DNA of 64,000 nucleotides from Liolophura sinensis (Eukaryota > Mollusca > Polyplacophora > Chitonida > Chitonidae), in contig NC_088302.1 of the NCBI RefSeq assembly GCF_032854445.1, positions 23,139,788 to 23,203,787 of the forward strand, given 5' to 3'. The number at the start of each line of letters is the position of its first letter. The first letter of the stretch is position 1. This document shows positions 57,971 through 64,000 of the stretch, one piece after another. A program made the translations under genes and the position numbers. The notes beneath the pieces are model-generated. The model was not told the DNA's origin. It saw only the letters and a program-made list of their open reading frames with translations, and ran no database searches.

Positions 57971-58365
57971 TCTCTCTAAGATCCACAGTGGGAGTTCTAC
58001 AAATGTCTCGTATTTTTATCTGTGATCCGATAAAAATTCATCTTTGGTCCCTGTCAGTGTTATGCTCTCAGAGTTTAAATTCATTTGCTAGCATACTTAT
58101 GTCTTTGTAAAATAATGCATCTTTATATAGAATCAACCCTGATCCCTTACCCACCCACTGACCATGATATATCCCACAGGAATCCTCCTTTCTAGTAATG
58201 AGGAAGCAGTCCTGTGCCGGACTTTAGAGAATCCATACAGAACTCAAGTTCATTCGCAGTCCCACATATTTCACTAAGCCATTTAAATGTAAAAAAAAAC
58301 AGTGAAAATGCATTTTAATGCACATTTCAATGCAGTCTAATTAATAAAGTTCACTGATGTTCTTA
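57971..58365. other. Unique stretch, no gene seen
   Basis: Plain A+T-rich sequence. No gene or motif was identified. Confidence 0.2.
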
Positions 58366-58375
58366 GATTCTTGAA

Positions 58376-58601
58376 TTGGCCTCTGTGTCAAAATGGTTAG
58401 CTTGCTGGCACAGCACAGTGACTTAAGAGACACTCTCCAATACAACCACTGAGTTAGAGTGCAGGTTATGCTGGCCTCCTCTCCTATTCTACATGGGAAG
58501 GTCTCGTGGGTTTGGCCATAATGCTGGGTGCTGTTGTATTAGTGAAACATTCTTGGGTATTACCATGTAAAAGATCCGTCAAAGAAATAAAGAGATAGAT
58601 G
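58376..58601 (+). mobile_element. SINE family 1, internally deleted copy with target-site duplication
   Basis: A diverged head (TGTGTCAAAATGGTTAGC, CAGCACAGTGACTTAAGAG) leads into a body that lacks the CAGCAACCTGCGGATG segment. It ends CCATAATGCTGGGTGC, GTGAAACATTCTTGGGTAT and a decayed tail. GATTCTTGAA at 58366-58375 and 58602-58611 is a perfect 10-bp duplication. Confidence 0.82.
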
Positions 58602-58611
58602 GATTCTTGAA

Positions 58612-59121
58612 CAGTAGTACAAAATCCTCAAGTTCATAAAGAGTTAATCCGGATTTAAAACTTCAAGAGTAGTTGCAGTTGTGTGGAATTTATAATTCAT
58701 GTAAGATGCATTTGATATGCAGAGGTTTTTCCCTGATTGTACATGCTTGCTCTTGTTACTTGGAGGAGAGAAGTTGTTATCGTAGTGGGTAATGCTGAAG
58801 ACTGGTCACTCCCTTCTTGGCTGTGGTCAGTGTGTAATTTCCTTAGTTCACCCAATCCCTGACCAGATGGCAGCTGGCTTCTGTCTTTGTCTGCTCTTTG
58901 TCTGCAGTGAGCGGTAATGGGGATATGGTTCCTCACTATGCATGTCACATCACTACCCACTGTATTATTTATAGGGGTGGGACTTGTTCACTTGTACCAG
59001 CTGTGACTGGTGTGTAAAATTTGTGCGTAGATCATTTTTCTAACTTTTCTCCTACAGCTGTATTGATTGTAGCTGCATTTCAGGGCCCTAAATGTCAATC
59101 TTTGGAAAGGTTATACAAAAA
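58612..59121. other. Unique stretch, no gene seen
   Basis: An 87-codon minus-strand ORF at 58697-58960 is at chance length. No other signal was seen. Confidence 0.2.
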
Positions 59122-59195
59122 CATTTGTTTGTTTATTTAATTGGTGGTTTACACCATACTTAAGAATATTTCATGATGGTGATTAGCATTAGGCT
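59122..59195 (-). mobile_element. SINE family 1, 3'-end fragment, minus strand
   Basis: TTTGTTTATTTAATTGGTGG, TTTACACCATACTTAAGAATATT and GATGGTGATTAGCATTA are the reversed 3' end. It ends about 65 bp before the 25-bp array begins. Confidence 0.7.
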
Positions 59196-59257
59196 TTCAC
59201 CATCTAATGTGGATGTAACACATGATAATGAAGCTGCAGTATCATTATTAGTGACAC

Positions 59258-60765
59258 ATCCAGGTTTATGTCACAGTGGCACATCCAGGTTATGTCACAG
59301 TGGCACATCCAGGTTATGTCATAGTGGCACATCCAGGTTTATGTCTGAGTGGCACATCCAGGTTATGTCACAGTGGCACATCCAGGTTTATGTCTCGGTT
59401 GCACATCTAGGTTTATGTCTCAGTTGCACATCCAGGTTATGTCACAGTGGCACATCTAGGTTATGTCATAGTGGCACATCCAGGTTATGTCTCAGTGGCA
59501 CATCCAGGTTTATGTCGCAGCACATCCAGGTTTATGTCTCAGTTGCACATCCGGGTTATGTCACAGTGGCACATCCAGGTTTGTGTCACAGTGGCACATC
59601 CAGGTTTGTGTCACAGTGGCACATCCAGGTTTATGTCACAGTGGTACATCCAGGTTTATGTTGCAGCAGCACACCTAGGTTTATGTCACAGTGGCACATC
59701 CAGGTTTATGTCGCAGCAGCACATCCAGGTTTATGTCACAGCAGCACATCCAGGTTTGTGTCTGAGTGGCACATCCAGGTTTATGTCACAGTGGCACATC
59801 CAGTGTTGTGTCTGAGTGGCACATCCAAGTTTATGTCACAGTGGCACATCCAGATTCATGACACAATGGCACATCCAGGTTTATGTCACATTGGCACATC
59901 CAGGTTATGTCATAGTGGCACATCCAGGTTTATGTCGCAGTAGCATATCCTGTTTTTTGTCTCAGTGGCACATCCAGGTTTATGTCACAGTGGCACATTC
60001 AGGTTTATGTCATAGTGGCACACCCAGGTTTATGTCTCAGTGGCACACCTAGATTTATGTCACAGCTGCACATGCAGATGCATGTCTCAGTGGCACTCGT
60101 AGGTTTATGTCACAGTGGCACACCTAAATTTATGTCACAGCTGCACATGCAGATGCAAGTCTCAGTGGCACACCTAGATTTGTGACACTGCAGCACATGC
60201 AGATGCAGGTCTCAGTGGCATACCTAGATTTGTGACACAGCGGCACATGCAGATGCAGGTCTCAGTGGCACACCTAGATTTATGACACAGTGGCACATCC
60301 AGGACTATATCATAGTGGCACATCCAGGTTTATGTCACAGCAGCACACCCAGGTTTATGTCACAGTGGCACACCCAGGTTTATGTCTCAGTGGCACTCCT
60401 AGGTTTATGTCACAGTGGCACATTCAGGTTTATGTCACAGCTGCACACCTAGATTTATGTCACAGTGGCCCATTCAGATTTATGTCACACTGGCACGACC
60501 CAGGTTTATGTTGCAGCAGCACACCCAGGTTTATGTCACATTGGCACCCCCAGGCTTATGCCGCAGCAGCACACCCAGGTTTATGTCACAGTGGCACACC
60601 CAGGTCTATGTCTCAGTGGCACTCCCAGGTGCATGTCACCATGGCTTATCCAGGTGTATTTCACCATGGCACCCAGGTGTATGTCACAGTGGCACACCCA
60701 GGTGTATGTCACTGTGACACACCCAGGTGTATGTCACAGTGGCACATCCAGTTTGAGATCAGAGT
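59258..60765. repeat. 25-bp minisatellite, about 60 copies
   Basis: The unit is GTGGCACATCCAGGTTTATG plus TCACA, 25 bp, with a common 24-bp form that lacks one T and a shorter unit near 59515. Substitutions shift gradually along the array, from CACATCCAGG at the left to CACACCCAGG and CACACCTAG(A/G) at the right. This implies local rather than array-wide homogenisation. The plus strand reads as a 25-residue peptide repeat (GLCHSGTSRFMSQWHIQVYV...) through all frames, so the 256- and 174-codon ORFs are by-products. Confidence 0.93.
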
Positions 60766-62070
60766 GACAGATCTGGGTTTTTGTTACATTATACCTTATA
60801 CATATTTATTCTAACCTTTTTATGATAGTTGTCAAACAATTTAGATTCCTGATTTTCATTGACTTGTACCCCTAAAATTCTACAATTTCTGCGGGGGGCT
60901 ACGTCATGTCTGGAAAGAATGCTGCAAGCATATTTCTCTACTTTTAAACCCTAGTACCTCAAAATATGTATGGGGAAATCGATGACAACACTCCTGACAA
61001 CAGGATATCCATTCATTTAGTAAAGTGATAACATGATCATGAATCTATTAAGGAATGAGTATGCTAAAGTTTATTACTTATTCATATATTGCTAACTCCA
61101 TGATCAATAGACCAATTTCCTGCTTCAAATGATACCTACAATTACGGATTTATTTATCACGGGATCTGTTGGTTTAGATTAGTGGTAATTGAATCTGTAT
61201 CTACATGCCACATGGATTTAGTAGATATTCTTTGAAGCATGCTGTAGGTAATTATCCTCTGCTCATGTAAACCATTTAGTGAAGACAGGAAGTGATTTTA
61301 TCCATGTTTTTGCTATATTTATTTCGGGAAGTACATTACATATATCACATTTTCTTGAAGTGTACATGCTTCGCTGTATTTGTTTTGATAACTGATATAT
61401 TGGATAGCATACAATAAATCTGTATGGCCTACAATAAATCTGTATAGCCTACAATAAAATCCTGATATTTAGAGGAAAACCTAGGTGGTCTTGACTGATA
61501 TATGAACAGTCATTTTTAAATGAAGCGGCAAAATTAGATATAAAGAAAAAAAAGTGTTTTTTTTTTTTGATGTATCACTCATGTATTGTTATCTGTTCTG
61601 TTCGCAGGCCAGCTTTAACAAAATTATTTTTCAAATCAGTTTTTCAATACTTTCTTATAAATCTATTATCACAACACTGTAACCTAGACTAATGTATTTT
61701 TCTTACTGATTTATGAAATTTTTGGGGGGTAAAAAATGTCCCCAAATCTTGTTTTGTGTTACTCATGAGCAGATCAAAATATTGTTCATAGTAAATTTCA
61801 TTGTATAAATGCAGCTTGTGAAATAAACTAGTCTTATTTTCATTTGAGTCAATTTATGAATCAACAGATCAGTCAGTCAATCCCATTAGTTGTGAGCCTA
61901 ATACAGATCTGCTGAAACTTATGGATTTCTATATACTATAGGCACTTTACTGGTAAAGTAAGAAAATTGTTGAGTACAGCCTTACACACCATCTGAAATC
62001 GTAAATGAATCCAGATGATTAATTTTCTGTACACCCGCCAACATTTTTGTGACAGAAGTGTGCTAGATAA
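60766..62070. other. Unique A+T-rich stretch
   Basis: A short near-tandem repeat (ACAATAAATCTGTATGGCCT type) lies at about 61411-61455 and a poly-T run at 61557-61569. No gene was seen. Confidence 0.25.
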
Positions 62071-62084
62071 TTTTTTTATGAGGG

Positions 62085-62346
62085 GGCCTTTGTGACCAAA
62101 GAGGTTAGCATACCAAGGTAGCACAATGACCTAGGAGCGTCTCACCAATGTAGTCGCTGTGAGTTCAAGTCCAGATCATGTTGGTCTCCTCTCTGAACGT
62201 AAGTGGGAAGGTCTACCAGCAACCTGCAGATGGTTTTCCCCTGGTCTCTGTCTGGTTTCCTCCCACCATAATGCTGGCCGCCGTCTTACATGTGCAGTAT
62301 TCTTGAGTACGGCTTAAAACACCACCCAGATAACTAAGTAAATGAC
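62085..62346 (+). mobile_element. SINE family 1, near full length, with 14-bp target-site duplication
   Basis: The A box is mutated (TTTGTGACCAAAGAGG) but the B box GTTCAAGTCC (62163-62172) and the body are intact. The end is GTACGGCTTAAAACACC with a decayed tail. TTTTTTTATGAGGG at 62071-62084 and TTTTTTTTTGAGGG at 62347-62360 form a duplication with one mismatch. Confidence 0.85.
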
Positions 62347-62360
62347 TTTTTTTTTGAGGG

Positions 62361-62863
62361 ACTCCAAGGCATGAAATCCACATTCAAGCATGTTACACTT
62401 AAATTGATGAAATGTTGTTTGTGAAAAGTGATTGAAATGAATGGCACATGAATTGGACAGAAAATTTGGTGTTAAGAAGACAAGTACTGTTAACAGTAAA
62501 CTGTTTGGTTATTTGTTTGTTGACCTTCAATATGTTTCTGCTATGGCCGTGCTGGTCAGTTGTTGGCAGGAAGTTCACTAGTACCTTGCCTTCAGTAGAT
62601 GACTCCATGTTTTCATATACAGGAGCGGTTTAACTGGCTGTGCCTGCTTTAAAAAAAAGGGGGCAATTTGAACACCCTGAAAAAATTGAGTATGTGACTG
62701 GTGTGCACTTAATTTGCACAGAAGCGATACAGTTCCAATCATGTAATAGAAGTTTTAGTGCAGCCGTCTGTCATCCTTACATACACATTATGAATATTGC
62801 AAAGAGTTAATTGTAAGGCTTGGAAAAAGTTTGATTGTTTGTGACTGTAATGTTGTAGACAAG
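62361..62863. other. Unique stretch, no gene seen
   Basis: Plain A+T-rich sequence, without a notable ORF, repeat or motif. Confidence 0.2.
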
Positions 62864-63463
62864 CTATTCTAATTTTGCTGATAACTTTTGTTGCATTTTA
62901 AATGAAACTGCATGGGTGCATAGATTGTGGGTAAAATTTATAAAAAGGTAAGATGGAAATTTTGGATTTGCAAGTCGGGAAAGGGGACCTGCTTGCCTCA
63001 TGGAAGTTGAGTTGTCATATTGGACTGGCATCAATTCAGGGAGCAAATGGCTTTTACACATTTTAAAAGACTTGCTGTTATAGGTTTTTTTGGCATCAGG
63101 AAAAAGGTGAAATTCCACTACTTTTTTGTTGTAACATATATGTATAGGAAGTATAATAAACAAATATGAAGGTGTTACGAAAGGTGGGATGTTAATTATG
63201 ATTATGCTATATGCACTTGGGATAAATTTTGTTGTGTATGGAGTAAGGGAGACAACTTTTGTAGGACTTTTGTTGACTGAACTGTCGCTGTTAAGTCTTC
63301 TTTGACAGGCCCATGTTTTAAGTAGAGCTGCCGGTGTATTGTTATGAAATAAAGTTGCAACTCTTTCTTTAGCAAAAAGAGCCATAACTACTGTTGAATA
63401 TAAGCTTATTTTGTGAACTAACTGTGTTAACACAACAGCATGAAATTCCAATTGTAGAAGCAT
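62864..63463 (-). CDS. 199-codon open reading frame, hypothetical
   Basis: This is the longest ORF in the window outside the tandem repeats. It starts with ATG (minus strand, 63463-63461) and ends with TAG at 62864. The product is basic, with a hydrophobic stretch near residues 85-110 (SIIIINIPPFVTPSYLFIIL), and has no repeat, signal peptide or family motif I recognise. The sequence is A+T-rich with no CpG-rich promoter in view. A rough estimate from base composition gives 0.01-0.1 such ORFs by chance in this window, but the local excess of T and G on the plus strand reduces minus-strand stops. It may be a rapidly evolving or repeat-derived gene, an antisense artefact of an untranslated region, or chance. 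Confidence 0.2.
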   Translation of the reverse strand: MLLQLEFHAVVLTQLVHKISLYSTVVMALFAKERVATLFHNNTPAALLKTWACQRRLNSDSSVNKSPTKVVSLTPYTTKFIPSAYSIIIINIPPFVTPSYLFIILPIHICYNKKVVEFHLFPDAKKTYNSKSFKMCKSHLLPELMPVQYDNSTSMRQAGPLSRLANPKFPSYLFINFTHNLCTHAVSFKMQQKLSAKLE

Positions 63464-63860
63464 AAAAAGGAAACATCAGCTTTAGAGATCCTGATCAGAG
63501 AGTTGATAAATTGATTGGATGTTAATGAATTGTTTGCTTTATTGGAAAGGTGTCATTGATGTAAATAATATTAAAAGTTACCTGTGCCAAAACATTAGAT
63601 CATAAATTCTTAAAATAAGATTCTTTACTTTGTGGGTTATTGGCTTTGTGCACTTAAAAAAACTCGTTGGCAGGATTTATAGATGCCACTTTTATTTTAT
63701 GAACTGGTCTGGATTCCTCTTGCAAATGGCTGAAGGTTTGGTTTTTTTCTGATACAGCTGACTTGTACTGTTGTACAAAGCTGAGGTCTGGGAGCAGTCT
63801 TGTATGGGATGACAAAATGAGACAAATGAGGGACTGAATTTTTCCCCTCAAGAAGTTTTT
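63464..63860. other. Unique A+T-rich stretch
   Basis: No gene signal was seen. A 65-codon minus-strand ORF is at chance length. Confidence 0.2.
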
Positions 63861-63865
63861 ATTGA

Positions 63866-63980
63866 TATATAATATTTTTTTTTACTCCTTTTTGCTCCAG
63901 GGTTTTCTTTTTTTTTGCTCTTTTTTGATCCAAGGTTTTGTTTTTTGTGGAAGATTTTTTGTTTTTGTCCAAGATTTTTT
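63866..63980. repeat. T-rich degenerate tandem repeat
   Basis: Related segments follow each other: TTTTTGCTCCAGGGTTTTC, TTTTTTGATCCAAGGTTTTG, GGAAGATTTTTTG and TTTTGTCCAAGATTTTTTTC. The period is roughly 25-30 bp and the homology is weak. Confidence 0.5.
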
Positions 63981-64000
63981 TCAGTCCTAACATTTCACGT

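Noticed and set aside
59173-59943. Plus-strand ORF of 256 codons
   Set aside because: It arises from the 25-bp unit cycling through three frames; overlapping frames are open as well.

Overview
This window looks like nuclear DNA from an invertebrate animal, most probably a mollusc or another lophotrochozoan. It has roughly 60% A+T, no long protein-coding genes, many homopolymer runs and microsatellites, at least three tRNA-headed SINE families, and several kilobases of minisatellite. One SINE family has a 3' end of the form GTACGGCGTAAAACACC followed by (AAAT)n, which I associate from memory with molluscan genomes. I cannot name the species. No ORF gave a protein family I recognise, so the window is best read as a gene desert or a very long intron.

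Layout. 1-17.0 kb is unique sequence with scattered SINE pieces and several GC-richer, high-complexity islands that look like candidate regulatory elements. 17.1-18.9 kb is a 22-bp minisatellite that grades into a 57-bp one. A clean family-2 SINE lies at 18985-19350, and a displaced six-unit piece of the 22-bp array lies at 19924-20045. 21.6-26.7 kb is a ~60-copy, 81-bp minisatellite. 26.7-42 kb is unique sequence with SINEs of two families, candidate regulatory islands and a 61-bp tandem repeat at 38.4 kb. 42.3-42.95 kb is the most gene-like spot: an A-tailed retroposon-like segment on the minus strand next to a CpG-containing, CCAAT-box promoter-like stretch and a possible short first coding exon on the plus strand. 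43-55 kb holds more islands and a full SINE. Smaller minisatellites lie at 56.0-56.6 kb (26-bp and 68-bp units) and 59.2-60.8 kb (25-bp units). A 199-codon minus-strand ORF lies at 62.9-63.5 kb.

The long ORFs that cross the minisatellites are arithmetic by-products. Units of 81 and 57 bp are multiples of three, and units of 22, 25 and 26 bp cycle through all frames as 22-, 25- and 26-residue peptides. I do not call them genes. What deserves a second look is the fine structure of the arrays, the SINE families with different bodies but a common 3' end, reproducibly headless SINE copies with clean target-site duplications, the promoter/first-exon candidate near 42.7 kb, and the regulatory-looking islands. 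All repeat-family and regulatory statements come from reading the sequence; no database search was possible.
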